This document shows, in pieces, positions 1-11,891 of a DNA stretch of 64,000 bases. A program made the translations under genes and the position numbers. Positions within the stretch are counted from its first letter, which is position 1; the number at the start of each line of letters is the position of its first letter. The stretch spans positions 372,001 to 436,000 of the forward strand of contig MCGE01000021.1 in NCBI GenBank assembly GCA_002105175.1, in the 5' to 3' direction. This DNA is from Absidia repens. Lineage: Eukaryota > Mucoromycota > Mucoromycetes > Mucorales > Cunninghamellaceae. The notes beneath the pieces were generated by a model that did not search any database, was not told where the DNA came from, and saw only the letters and a list, made by a program, of their open reading frames with translations.

Positions 1-2859
1 CAAGAACAGCAGCAATCATTACCGTATCCTCGACTCTATATCAACAAACCTCGGTCCGTCTTGAAAGAAGCCGCCACAAGAGCAAAAATGCATCCTCATC
101 TTCGATTAGCCATTCTTTGGAACACCTCGATTGAACCCTTCCACAATGATCAATGGCTACTACTCACCACCCATGTCACACTGGCAGCGCCGCTTGGTGT
201 AGTGCACCCTTTTTACGCTTCTCCCACTACCAACGACAACAACGATGATGATGACAATGATGACTATGCACCAAAAGCATGGGTTAAACTCAACCCTCTC
301 AACACCACCACTTACCGTCGTGTCCAATTACTCCTGTCCAAGTCCATGGCAAAACTGTATTTTGGACGTGCCTATACCACCCACCGTATCATCGCGAACG
401 AACAACAACATCTGATCAGTCGATTGATTGAGTGTATATCCACCGGGAAAAGCAACGTGACGCCACCACCAGAAAACACCCAGGACAACCAAGACGACGA
501 CATGGAAGATGATCATAATGAAGAAGAGGATGATGAAAATGATACCCAACAACAACAACAACAACAACATAATGACACGCCAGTAGAACAACAACCAGAG
601 GATCCATACACCAAGGCCATGACTACCTATCGGGAACACACAGCAGTGCTGTTTGATGATCTGAAAGGATGTAAGTTCACATACGGATCGGATCTTGCTT
701 TTCTTCCAAAAAAAAAAAATAGTCTTTACTCATCTACCCTTTGTCGTCTTAATGTAGATGCTCGGAGCAAGGGGGTCCCTGTAGTGGATATTAAGAAATA
801 CCTAACGCACACGACGGTGTATGCGAATGCGGAGGGATACTTCAAACAGGTGCGGTACGTGAAGAACAACAAGGATGTGGTGGTGCAGACATTCCGGCGG
901 ATGACCACCTCGCAGCGCATGATTGAATTAGTGGGATTATTGAAACTGAAAGGGCTGGCACATATGGCAGATATCATCGAGGTGTTGGAAACCAATGGTC
1001 AAGTGTCGGGGCTTTCCATGCAACGGTACCAGCGCACGCTCAAGCAATACACCCATGCGCATACACATCATCGATTATCAGCACATCAGAAAATGGATTT
1101 GATTCGCCAAATGCTTCTCTGTCTACAAGTCATCCATCAACATGGACTTGCCCACCGCGATATCTCAGAAGTCAACTTTATGGTCGATGAAGCTCCTCAC
1201 AAGATCTTGGACGATGGGTCGGTGGGTGCCAATGTGTATTTGATTGATTTTGGGAAAGCCGTGTTTACTCGACCGGAAGATGTACGACGGTGGTGGATTG
1301 AACCTGTGCCCACTCAGCAACAACAACAACAACAACAGCAGCAGTCGGTATCCGATAAACAAGACGAAGAAGGTGGTGGCAGTCTCGGCGGTGGTAGCGA
1401 TGGGAATGAGGATGATTATGAAGGTGAAGTGATTCCCAAAACGAAAGACGAATTGGAAACCTGGTGCAAGCAATTACCATTAGTGTCTGTCAAACCTGAT
1501 CATGGGTATCGATGCTATCGATCTATCCAAACGCTTCCTCGCAACCGCACCGACCATGCTGTGCTCCCCTGGCTTGTGGATCCCGTGGCCGAAGATATGT
1601 ACTCGATCGCCGCCTTGATTTGGAAAGTATTTGCCGAAACCGAACCTTGGCATGGAATTCTGGATTCGGATCTCAAGGGACTTCGTGAGCGGGTGGAAGA
1701 TGATGAAAGAATCGAAACACAGATTGGCCGTGAAGTGTCTGGTGAAGTGTCCAAACAACTCTTACTATCATGTCTCAAAACCCAACCACAAGATCGATTC
1801 TCAGCAACACAATTACTGGCATGGATTGATCAACCGCACGTGACACAACAATTGCTCGACGAATGGACATTACATGCCCCAACCCAACGAAAGAAACGAC
1901 ATAAGAAATCCGTGTTTCGATTCGAGGAAGAACAAGCCCAACAATTGCATGCTCGTGCCGAACGACGAAAGGAAAATAGTAAACGGAAACGCATGGAAGA
2001 AAAAATCAAGGTCAGGGTGGAAAAACAACGCAAGAAGGAAGAGGAACGTGTACGCCGACAACAGCAGCAGCAGCAGCAGCAACAAGAGCACATGGCAATG
2101 CCACCCATGCCGCCAATGCCATTCACACACCAGCAACAACCCATGCCATTCCCACACCAACAACAGCCCTTGGGTGGTCCACCACCTTCTTTTTATGGCT
2201 ATCCTTTCCATCCCTTTTATCAACCTGGAGGCATGCCATTCCCGCCTTTCTACCCACCGCCATTCGCTCCACTGAATCAACAGCAACAACAACAACAATC
2301 GGCACTCATGGCCTCGTATATACCACCGCCGCCTCCTCCTCCAAGGCCGCCCATCCGATTCAAACCTCCCGTCACGAGCAATCCATCTGCCTCCTCGACC
2401 TATGGGACGAATCGGCTCCAAGCCTATGTATCCATGATATCCCGCCCGTCGTCGTCGTCATCGTCGTCTTCACCCTCTTCGCCGCAGAACGTACCATCAC
2501 CACTACCACCGCCAACATCACAGCAGCACACTCAACAGCATTTACAACTGCGACAACAAAAACTCACATGGACCACCCCGGCGCTCAGCACGACTGGCGA
2601 ACCACAACCCCATATTCTTTTACCATCGCCCACGTCTCCGCCACCACCTCCCTCGCCTCATCAGAAAAAAGCGAGACCGTCTGCCTATGTACCGACCGGT
2701 CGACCGGTGGGCCGCCCCAAAGGCAGCGTCTCTGCGAAAAGAAGATACTCACAACAGACGTTGTTGACGCCAAAGGCAACTATTGCAAAAGACCAACCAG
2801 CCAAACGATCCCCAGGACGACCGAAAGGCAGTAAAAACAAAAGAAAGGGCTCCTATTGA
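1..2859 (+). CDS. Protein kinase-like protein with Q/P-rich linker and C-terminal AT-hooks (5' partial)
   Basis: The frame is open to base 1, so the start may lie upstream; the first in-window ATG is at 88. A kinase-like fold is recognisable. The catalytic-loop motif HRDISEVNF is at about residue 367 counted from base 61, with the usual Lys after HRD-x replaced by Ser. IDFGKAVF (DFG motif) follows at about 395. An alpha-F-like DMYSIAALIW segment and a C-terminal QPQDRFSATQLL helix complete the lobe. Acidic and poly-Gln insertions interrupt the domain. The tail is basic, then Pro/Gln-rich, and ends with two AT-hook-like cores (GRPVGRPKG and SPGRPKGSKNK), which suggests nuclear chromatin binding. 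A probable intron at 671-757 (GTAAGT...TAG, 87 nt) is a multiple of three, so the unspliced frame stays open; splicing removes 29 low-complexity residues. Being a kinase is sequence-supported; catalytic activity and substrate are unknown. Confidence 0.75.
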   Translation, partial: QEQQQSLPYPRLYINKPRSVLKEAATRAKMHPHLRLAILWNTSIEPFHNDQWLLLTTHVTLAAPLGVVHPFYASPTTNDNNDDDDNDDYAPKAWVKLNPLNTTTYRRVQLLLSKSMAKLYFGRAYTTHRIIANEQQHLISRLIECISTGKSNVTPPPENTQDNQDDDMEDDHNEEEDDENDTQQQQQQQHNDTPVEQQPEDPYTKAMTTYREHTAVLFDDLKGCKFTYGSDLAFLPKKKNSLYSSTLCRLNVDARSKGVPVVDIKKYLTHTTVYANAEGYFKQVRYVKNNKDVVVQTFRRMTTSQRMIELVGLLKLKGLAHMADIIEVLETNGQVSGLSMQRYQRTLKQYTHAHTHHRLSAHQKMDLIRQMLLCLQVIHQHGLAHRDISEVNFMVDEAPHKILDDGSVGANVYLIDFGKAVFTRPEDVRRWWIEPVPTQQQQQQQQQQSVSDKQDEEGGGSLGGGSDGNEDDYEGEVIPKTKDELETWCKQLPLVSVKPDHGYRCYRSIQTLPRNRTDHAVLPWLVDPVAEDMYSIAALIWKVFAETEPWHGILDSDLKGLRERVEDDERIETQIGREVSGEVSKQLLLSCLKTQPQDRFSATQLLAWIDQPHVTQQLLDEWTLHAPTQRKKRHKKSVFRFEEEQAQQLHARAERRKENSKRKRMEEKIKVRVEKQRKKEEERVRRQQQQQQQQQEHMAMPPMPPMPFTHQQQPMPFPHQQQPLGGPPPSFYGYPFHPFYQPGGMPFPPFYPPPFAPLNQQQQQQQSALMASYIPPPPPPPRPPIRFKPPVTSNPSASSTYGTNRLQAYVSMISRPSSSSSSSSPSSPQNVPSPLPPPTSQQHTQQHLQLRQQKLTWTTPALSTTGEPQPHILLPSPTSPPPPPSPHQKKARPSAYVPTGRPVGRPKGSVSAKRRYSQQTLLTPKATIAKDQPAKRSPGRPKGSKNKRKGSY

Positions 2860-5363
2860 TAAAAAATAGATTAGGTTAGGCTAGGCTTCCCCCCTCTTCT
2901 TCCCATCGTGTGTCATCCAAAGCTTGTGTGCCATCGCCATTTTTTTTAGGGGTTAGTTTTCTATATAATATACATTTTTTATTTTTTTAGTTAGTTACTT
3001 CATTTCTATTGCATCTCAATAAAACGTCTGATTCTTTTACGCCTTTTTTTATTTTTTTGAAGGAACTGTATTGACATTGTCTTTCTACTTTACATCATCA
3101 CAGTCAATTGTATTTCGAAAAAGAGAGAGAAAAAGAGAAATCGTACGCGGTTTTGTGTGGGGTTAATTTTATTAACGCATCTCTCTATTTCTCTCTCTGT
3201 CAGCCTTTGTTTTATTTTGTTTTTTGAATATGGTTCCTGAATATTTCTATTTTAAGGAGGTTTTTTTTTTTTTGACGTTGCCGTATATACCGTCCTTTTT
3301 TTCTTAGCATTAGCAATACTTTTCCGCGTCCTCCCTTCCTCCCTCCCTCTACAATCAATAACCTATTTAGCGTCTATCCTGGCCGACAACATTTCATCAG
3401 CGCTCACCATGGCTGACAAATATTTTGAGAAAGAATGAGAACATGGTATGATTTTTTTTTTCCTTCGTCGTCATAATTTGTCGCAGTCCTGTCCATGCAC
3501 ACCTCACACACAATTTTACTCGACCTCTCAGCTCTAAATGCGAGTTCATTTATTTAGGTCGAAATGGTCCTTTGATCTTTTTTTTTTTTTTTTTTTTATC
3601 GTCATTCGCTATACATATATTATGAATGCTTGAATAAGCTGTAAAGATGAAGGTCATAGTAGAAGCACCAGCCAATGATGTCAATATTATGTCGCGGAAT
3701 TATCCTCTTGCGCATGATATCGGTTATCACCGTTCACCACCAATCCCAACTACACTATGATCTCTATACAGACGATGTGGATGTTTGCTGTTTCCGGAAG
3801 CGGATGAGGCCCCATGCCCTGCTTTGGAAAAATGACGTCCTCCTGAATTGATATGGCAGGGTGCTTTGGAGTGTCAACATCCATAGGCCCACCCACACCA
3901 CGTCTCCATCATCATCATCCGACAAAAGTCAAGAAAATAATAGTTGCCCCCTTTTAGTATACCAAGTTTATTATTTGTACATCAGAATCTTTTATTTTAT
4001 TTGATTTTATTTACAAAGTGTCTTTATTTTAGTGGGCTTTTCCCCGCTCAATTATCCTTTGCAGCTTACCTTCGCACATCGACTGTGGATTAGAATGTTC
4101 ACGAACATTCACACTCCGCCCATTTGATTTTCTATTCCACCCGCCCCGCCCTTTTCTCTCTCTCCTTTCTTCTTTTTTTTTCTTCTTTTCTTCTTTCAAC
4201 ATGAACTTCATTGGTAACTTCATACGTATGTTAGGCATCTTAGATTAGTATTAGAATATGAATCAGGGGCATTTTGAAAAATGCATTTAAACATGCATGG
4301 GGAAACCCTTTCATTTTGGATGCGTGATTTTGGACCCTTACCATTAGATTAGTCTTCCCCATCTTGGATTAGTTTCATGGGAACAACCGTCATTAGCTTA
4401 GCTTAGTGTTTAGTTTGTCATAGTTTATATATCTGCTTTTGAATAAAATAAGGTCTTGTCGTTTTGTCATTAGTCTTTTTTACGTTTAATTGTCTTGTCG
4501 TGTCGATGTGTATAGGAAGGATAGAAGGCACCCTTGCCCCAACATCTGCTAAATAAAATATTCCACTGCATTCGCTGTGCATTTATAAAAAAAAAAAAAG
4601 AGGGTTCGAAGTGATATTTCAAATACTGGTCAACTGTTGATTAATGAAGATGACTGACAATGATCATTGCAATGATAGTTAGTCTTGTTGGTATGCCATG
4701 GGAAATGCCGGGAAAGAAAAAGTGCCATCCATTTGAATATATGAAGGCGATGGTGATGATGATGAACAAAGAGTTTATATTCTCCCACTACTTTACATAA
4801 TAAAATGAAATCTAGCTACTAACCCATAATTGCCTTATTATGAATCAGGTGGGGGAAAGAAGATCCCTCCCCGATGATGATGCTTCATCAACCCGAAAAT
4901 CTCATTCGAGTTGAGTGACAATGACATGAAAAAATACCCTTAATCGGGTAACTCCGACCGCTTTCTCCCATTTCAAGTATCAAGACCTGCAACACACCTT
5001 GTCACTTGCACATGAAATTTTCATCACATCTCATTATCATCCAAAAAGAAAAGGTCATACGATGACCATAAAGTTTGTAGCATGACGTTCCAATATACAC
5101 AAAAATATAAATAATACAAAAGTAAAAAAAATGCGGGGAATAATCTTAATCTATTTTCAAAGTCATCTTATATACCACATGCATGTGACAAAACAAAAGA
5201 TCAAAGCAAAAAAAAAAACCAGCAACAACAACCTACACTGGCATGTGAAATATTTAAACTTGATTAAAAACGAACCCATCTATCTTCTTCTTTTGTTTCT
5301 TTTTCTTCTTCATCTTTCATCTTTCCACCACCCCCCTACTCTACTTATACTATTAAAACAACC
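2860..5363. other. Intergenic region, T-rich, one R1 repeat
   Basis: About 2.5 kb without a convincing gene. It holds many T runs (for example around 3580), the 3' side of the kinase gene and one forward R1 copy (about 4100-4500). The ORF starting at 5131 ends over the start of the next gene in another frame and looks spurious. The last 250 bases are the presumed promoter/5' UTR of the cyt b5-ACAD gene, with a pyrimidine-rich stretch just before its ATG. Confidence 0.6.
4100..4500 (+). repeat. R1 dispersed repeat, forward
   Basis: Carries the R1 signature in order: ACTCCGCCCATTTGATTTTCTA, a pyrimidine tract (4140-4200), the CATGGGGAAACCCTTTCATT core (about 4296), the ATTAGCTTAGCTTAGTGTT block and a TGAATAAAATA end. 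Similar in sequence to more than 20 other places in this window. Confidence 0.75.
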
Positions 5364-7537
5364 ATGTCCAAGACGTTTACTGTTGAAGAAGTAGCCAAAC
5401 ACACTGCCGCCAATGATTGGTAAAGAAATCATCTTTTTTTTTTCTGTCAGTTAGATAGACGGAGAACAAAACAGGGGAATACTGATCCTCTTTTTTTTTT
5501 TTTTGACAAAAATTATGTATCCATTAGTTGGGTGATTATCCACGATCAAGTGTATGATTTGACGAATTTCCTGAACGACCATCCTGGCGGTAAGAAAATC
5601 CTGGTCAAGAATGCTGGCACTGACGCCACCAAGAAATTCGATTCATTCCACAATGCCTCGGTGCTCACCAAATTGGGTGCCCAATTCTTGATTGGTAAGG
5701 TCGGATCCGGACAAGACCAAGAAGAAGAACAAGAAGCCGATACCGATGAAGTCGAAGACAGCAATCCTCTTGTGGTGGGTCAACCTTACGGTGACATGGT
5801 ACCTTACTCGGATCCCATGTGGTAAGAAAAAATATATATATCTATCATCAAAATAGGATTCGCCTTTCTAATTTTTTAATTTTTTTTTTTTTTTTTTTTC
5901 CAAAAAACAGGTACCAAGATTGGTATAGGTAAATATAAATCTCTCCTACCGACACATTCCTCCCCTCCTTCTCTCTCTCACAACTCATTTGCCATTTTAT
6001 TTTGTTATTGTAGTCCTTATTACAACGATTCCCATCGTGCGGTACGAAACGCTGTGCGTGCGTTTGTCGACAAGGAAGTCACGCCGTTCTGTCATGAATG
6101 GGATGAAGCCAAGCAATTACCTCGTGAACTGTATGTCAAAGCCGCCAAGGCCGGGATTCTTGCGGCATGTATTGGTGAAGTCAGTGACCCTTCGATGATC
6201 CCTTACCCATTACCTGGAGGTGTCAAATACGAAGATTTTGATGCGTTCCATCGCATGATCACTTTGGATGAATTATCACGCTGTGCGTCGGGTGGTGTGA
6301 CCTGGGGTTTGATTGGTGGTCTTGGTATCGGTATTGGCCCCATCATTCATTTTGCTTCCAAACAACTCCAAGAGCTGGTCATCAAGGATTGTTTAAATGG
6401 TACCAAGAATATCTGTTTGGCCATCACCGAACCCTCCGGTGGCTCCGATGTCGCCAACTTGTCCACCGAAGCCAAAGATATGGGCGATCATTTCCTCGTC
6501 AATGGTGAAAAGAAATGGATCACCAATGGTGGTAAGTGAATAACAAGAGGCATATATATATATAAACATTGAAATTCATCACCGCCTCCCGTCTTTTTTG
6601 AATAGTGTTTGCTGATTTCTTCAGTGTGGCGGTACGTACTGGTAAACCTGGCTTTGGTGGCATTTCTTTCCTTTTGATTGAACGCTCCATGCCTGGTGTG
6701 ACCACACGACAAATGAACTGTTCCGGCGTCTGGTCCAGTGGCACAGCCTATATCACCTTTGAAGACGTCAAGGTGCCTAAATCGCATGTCATTGGCAAGG
6801 TCGATAAAGGATTCAAGTATATTATGCAAAGTAAGTGTGTGTAAAACAAACGTTTGTCCATTCAAACCCTCGTGATCACTGATCCCTTTTTTCTTTTTTT
6901 AAAAAAAAATAATTAGACTTTAACCCTGAACGTATTGGTTGTGTCATCCAAGCCAATCGTTTCGCTCGTGTATGTATTGAAGAAGCTATCACTTATGGTA
7001 ACAAGCGTGAAACCTTTGGCAAGAAATTGATTGATCATCCTGTCATCCGTAACAAATTGGTAAAATCATGATGATGATGCGTATCGAATGTTGAACCACT
7101 CACCTCTCTATATTTTTGTTTTAGGCCAATATGATTCGAAAGGTCGAAGCCACACATGCTTGGTTAGAAGCCCTTGTGTATCAAACCACACAAATGAATC
7201 CCGACTTGCAAGCCATTCGTTTAGGTGGCCCTATTGCCTTATGTAAAGCCCAGGCCTCGCGTACATTTGAATATTGTGCACGTGAAGCCGCCCAAATCTT
7301 TGGTGGGTTGGCCTATACCCGTGGTGGTCAAGGTGAAAAGGTCGAAAGACTCTACCGGTAAGTTTTGATCTGATGGAATAATCTCTCAAGTACTCATTAC
7401 CGCCTTCCTCCCTTTCTTTTTTAAAATATAGTGAGGTGAGAGCCTATGCTATCCCCGGTGGAAGTGAAGAAATCATGTTGGATCTCGGTGTCCGTCAATC
7501 GATCAAGGTCGGTCAATTCATGGGCGCCAAGATGTAA
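5364..7537 (+). CDS. Cytochrome b5-acyl-CoA dehydrogenase fusion
   Basis: Eight exons: 5364-5419, 5528-5821, 5911-5928, 6014-6531, 6606-6830, 6917-7059, 7125-7357 and 7432-7537, giving 530 aa. The N-terminal 90 residues are a cytochrome b5 domain with the heme-ligand HPGG motif and the second His in FDSFHNAS. The rest is an acyl-CoA dehydrogenase: middle-domain FAD/substrate segments CLAITEPSGGSD and WITNG, then helices beginning ERIGCVIQANRFA and a C-terminal GGLAYTRGGQGEKVERLYRE segment. Fungi commonly carry such fusions; a role in FAD-dependent alpha,beta-dehydrogenation of an acyl-CoA, in mitochondria or peroxisomes, is inference. The position that holds Tyr-Glu-Gly-Thr in medium-chain enzymes reads Ile-Pro-Gly-Gly, so the base must lie elsewhere or the chemistry differs. 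Exon 3 is an 18-nt microexon. The start was chosen because exon 1 completes the b5 N-terminus across the first intron. Confidence 0.88.
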
Positions 7538-8873
7538 ATGGCTGTTCGCTTAGATATTGTTTTGTTGATGAATGTTTATATTAGAAAACCCCCTATCCTC
7601 CAAATAAAATGAATCGTTTCATTGTTGTATTATTCAATTGCCAAAAAAAAAAAAAAAAAAAAACAGTCTCACACTTGCAATATATATATATATATACTGG
7701 GTGTCAAGGTGGAAAGAGGCTGTTAAAGTGATATGTCCAGTCTAGTGGATATTGTACCGCAGCAAGGTCTAGGTAGGGTGTGATATGAATGATAGCGGTT
7801 TGGGGGGGGGAGCAATAGTAAGCCCGTTTTAAATAAAAGTGACTTAGAGACTGTCAATCAGGTATTTGGTTTCAGCTGTGGTGCTGCAAGTAGTTCATAG
7901 ATCAGGCTAGAAAATATAGTGCATGCATAGAAACGACCTAGCTTTCCTTATATGATGATAGGCCGAGTGGGTTTTGATCTATGTAAGTCTGAAGTTAATC
8001 AGCTACAATAGAGACATCTGTTCACTAGCCAATGTATCAGAGAATGGTTAATAAATAAGTAAATAAAAGGGACACATTTTATTGATTGATACATATAGGT
8101 AGATAATAAAAAACTAAAAACAAGGGTGACAGGGATTCATTATAACAAGGGATTGAGTGATGGATCTATTGAAGGAAACATGAGGGAAAGGCTAGTGTAA
8201 AGATTTGGAGAATGATCAAAGACTAATCTAATGGGCCAATTGTAAAATAGAAGCTAATACATTGCACGAAGTATAAGAAAGACTAGAGGAACATCTGTTA
8301 TTGGTAGCACAGCACCAAACGGTCAACACTAATCAATAGGGTGATGGCAGTAAAAAAGGGATCTCATGTACAAGACATGAGAGAGACTAATGGGACATTT
8401 TTCAATAATACAGATAGAAATATACATATTTTATTTATGTGTAGATACAAACTATGGACAAACTAATACTAAACTAAGCTAGTGAAGACTCCCACAAGCC
8501 ATCTAATGGTGGTTGTAGATCTTAGATCCAGAATGAAAGAGTTTCTTCATGCATGTTGTCATCCCCGAGCTGAAAACCCTTCTAAAGTAGTCCTGGCGTT
8601 ATTCTAAAATCGACATTATCCCAAAAAAGTGGAATGGTGAAGGGAAAAGGAAAGAAAAAGAAAGAGAGCGAAAAAGTACACGGGAAAATGGGAGGGGGGG
8701 GGAGGAAAAAAATAGGAAAATCACATGCTCGGGGTTTGAAATAATGGGTTACCATTTCCTGGACCTCTTGAAGAGCCAACAAAGTAAAAATAACAGCAAC
8801 AGTTATACAAAAAAGAGAGCAAAAAGAATGTTATTATTGATCGTAGTAATAATAATAAAAAGTCGTGGGAATT
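7538..8873. other. Intergenic region between convergent genes
   Basis: Convergent 3' ends of the ACAD (plus) and TM9 (minus) genes. It contains an AATAAAATGAAT polyadenylation-like motif near 7603, an A run (7643-7662), an alternating TA stretch (7681-7696) and a long reverse R1 copy. No gene was seen. Confidence 0.6.
8040..8745 (-). repeat. R1 dispersed repeat, reverse, long copy
   Basis: One of the longer copies: it contains both the core block (8400-8600, diverged) and an upstream extension (8040-8400) with the TACATTTTATTGA and GAGAGACTAATGG motifs found in the copies at 16640 and 34265. It ends in the purine tract and the AAAATCACATGCTCGGGGTTTGAAA terminus (about 8725-8745). Confidence 0.65.
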
Positions 8874-11451
8874 CTAATCTATTTTGACATTTTGGTATAT
8901 CCTTTTGACAAAGAGATTGGCAGAGAAATGACCGATGGCACCCAGCATAAAGAAGAGTCCCAGCGAGAGCAGCGCCGTATAGCCAAAATAGAAACTTGTT
9001 TGGAACATGCCCGTCATCCTGCCATCATAATAAAGAAGAAAGTTAGTATATCAATTCAATGCAGAAAAGTGTGGGAGATTCATCATGCTACTTGCTTTGT
9101 TTTGGTGAAGAAATAATAGATGGAATAAAGATACACATAACCGGCAGTAGAGGCACACGTCCAAAAACTAACCCAATGCCTAATGATTATCATTAAAATA
9201 AAACCGAGTGAGTCATGCGACGCTCTTCTTTTTTTTTTTTTTTCTTTCCTCCAACCACTTACCATCGATGATCTTCGGAATTCAATAGAAAATAGGTACT
9301 GACAATCGCCACACAGGCACACACAATCAAGAGGATTACAAACACCAAGAACATAAACCCGTACACGTAATAAATCTTGTATGTCCAAAAAGAGGTAAAG
9401 ATAAAGTAAATTTCAATAAAAATCGATGCAAATGGAAGAAGACCACCAAACGCCATGATCGACCCTGGGTTCAGGTACCAAGGTTTTTCAGGGATCGGGC
9501 GTGGGATGGGATGCACACGACATGGGAAATCCACCTTTCCACCACCACCTCCTCCACTTCGTCGACCCACAATCGCGCCCAGAAGCACCAGTGGGAAACA
9601 TAAAAATACCCAAATCGCAAGAATCGCAACCTACATCATTCATTTCCAGAAAAGAAAAAGAATCATCAGTATGTATATAGGGGGGTGTTGTTCACCTTCA
9701 TTTTTTATTTGGGATACTTACCATCACCGGAAACGGAATCGCTTTGGAACTATGGTAAAAAATGGCAATGGTGTTGATGTACCCGCCAATACATACCACC
9801 GCACCAGGCCACACGGCAGCCGTCAACAGAATATTCTTGACCCACTCTTTCCCTAAATGAGTCATGCGACACACACAGATAAGTTTAGGTCAGTTTCCAT
9901 TGATGACATCTCCCCCCCCTTTTTTTCACTTTTTACCTCCATAGTGGGCATAGTATCGCGCACTGGTATACCCAGCCACCGCCGATGTCAAAGCATACAA
10001 AAAGATCGTCGCGGTCAAAATGGTGGCGCGTTCGGCATACAAATCACCCATCATGGCATACAAAATCACCACCGCCGCCAAAAGCACCAATTGATATCCT
10101 GTACCCAAAAATGCCGCTAACACCATCAATCGATCGGGAGGCCGGAACACATCACCATGCACTTGTTTCCAACCCCAATCATCACCAAAATCACGATCCT
10201 AAAAATACACACCCCATAAAAAAAAAAAAAAAAAAACGCAAGTTGAGTCTTAATAAGTGGAGAGCAGCTCCATCCCCCCTCCCAAAAACTTACAAAGTCG
10301 GCAAGTGCTTCTTCCCGATCATAGCGCGCATAATCATTTTTAATGGTGCGTAACAAAATCACAGCCACAAGACCGGTCAAAAACAGCACCATGAGGAACG
10401 AGCTGAAGATCGATAACCAGTGCACGTTGTGTTCAAAGAAATCGGATTCCAACAATCGGTCGAACCGAGCGTCAAAGTCGGTGGTGGTGCGTTGCCAGGT
10501 GACCGAATACGTAAAGTCGATATGAATGGTGGGTTGTTTATGGTCAAGTAAGATAGGGTTGCCATTGTCTTGGAGTGTCACGGCAATGATCTACAGGATA
10601 GAAAAAAAAAATGGATATGGGTCAATATGGCGACTGGGAAAAAACTGGTGTCTATGTGTATGCGAAATAGGGGAGGGGAGGTCGCCACTTGCCCTGTCTT
10701 GGTTATATTCGATCAAAAAATCCTTGTGTGTGTTCAAATAATAAGCAATCGACGCATCGTCTTGGTTTTCCATCATGCCCACGTACCCCATCGTCGGTAA
10801 ATCATCTATAGAAGTATGTGGGTGTCAGTATATGTATATATGGATGGATATCTGAGTGAGTGAGCGTGTGTGTGTGTGCTGGTCTTGGCGGCTTGGTTAC
10901 CTTACCAACAAACATCGTGTACCAATATTGTTTATGAATCGCATAGCGTAAGAGTTCAATCTGGTCATGGTCCAGTTCTTGTTTGCAAAACGTCTGGCTT
11001 TCCACAGGCACTAGAAAGTCGAAAAGTCAAAAGTGTGAGATCAAGTCACCTTGAGATAAAAGAGTGATCTCCCCCCACCCTCCCCACTTTACCAAGAAAC
11101 TGCATGGGGATCCCGGAATTAATCAAATCCATCCCCTGAAGCGCCTCGCCCAATGTCTCATGATGATGCTTGACCGGTCGTTCTCCATGACAAAACGGTA
11201 GTTGGTAGTAAGGGTATGTTTCTTGTCGATTGTAGAGTGGTCCCACCGTATTCATCCATACCACCACTTGCTCTTCATTCTCGTACTAATACCAAAAAAA
11301 AACAGGGTAAAGTGTAAGCTTTCTCTGAAAGGAGGGGCGGCGGGGTGCATGTGTTTACCTTGTGGCTGTGTTCATCGGCGAATGCCATCCACGAATACGA
11401 TAAAACTAAAAATAATAATAGACAAGGAACATGGTAGCCATGTAACTTCAT
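8874..11451 (-). CDS. TM9 superfamily (nonaspanin/EMP70) multispanning membrane protein
   Basis: Ten exons on the minus strand: 11451-11359, 11285-11093, 11010-10906, 10805-10693, 10590-10294, 10198-9937, 9852-9722, 9630-9263, 9179-9096 and 9018-8874; 596 aa. The signal peptide is [22 protein letters not shown] luminal N-terminal half with [21 protein letters not shown] is followed by [16 protein letters not shown] and about nine membrane spans. The C-terminal part matches the family hallmark [15 protein letters not shown] and ends in [10 protein letters not shown], which resembles the COPI/Golgi retention tail of TM9 proteins. TM9 proteins sit in the Golgi/endosome and help sort membrane cargo (family knowledge). 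Two introns, 10692-10591 and 9095-9019, start with GCAAGT instead of GT; the frame and family conservation both require them. The identification is firm. Confidence 0.9.
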
Positions 11452-11756
11452 GATAAGAAAAAAAAAACACACAGTTAAAACGATGGGAAAGAAAAAAAAA
11501 AAAAACTGGTGCTCAGGAGAGAGAGAGAGGTGAGGGGAACATTGGTGGCTGGACACTAAGTCCACACTCACCGGTTAGTTCAGCCAATCAAACTCAATCC
11601 TGTGTTCGTTTCCTTGGAGATTTTCAATTCCCGTCCACTGGCAATGTTGGCTCCACCAAAAAAAAAAAAAAAGCCTAACGCCTCAGGATTGGCATATAAC
11701 CCAGTTTCATCTATTTCTCAGTGCCTATGCATCAAAGGCTACCCGTTGTTCAAAGA

Positions 11757-11757
<1 letters not shown>

Positions 11758-11824
<67 letters not shown>
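11758..11824 (+). repeat. Poly(A) tract of about 67 bases
   Basis: Uninterrupted A run about 67 bases long, downstream of the small secreted protein gene and upstream of TM9, both on the minus strand. It is the longest homopolymer in the window. Its real length is uncertain because such runs are hard to sequence and assemble. Confidence 0.9.
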
Positions 11825-11826
<2 letters not shown>

Positions 11827-11891
11827 ATTCATTGATTATTCTTGATTTTTATTTTATGATATTTATATGAGAGAGGGAGAGAGGGAGGATT

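Noticed and set aside
1870..2421. 183-codon minus-strand ORF opposite the kinase-like gene
   Set aside because: It is the antisense of the Q/P-rich tail; composition is Leu/Trp/Arg-rich repeats with no domain, and the plus frame is the real gene.
5131..5394. 87-codon plus ORF ahead of the cyt b5-ACAD gene
   Set aside because: Overlaps the true start in another frame and is low-complexity Leu/Phe/Lys; probably leader sequence.
9455..10353. Plus-strand ORFs across the TM9 gene
   Set aside because: Shadows of TM9 exons; only the minus strand gives conserved family sequence across splice sites.
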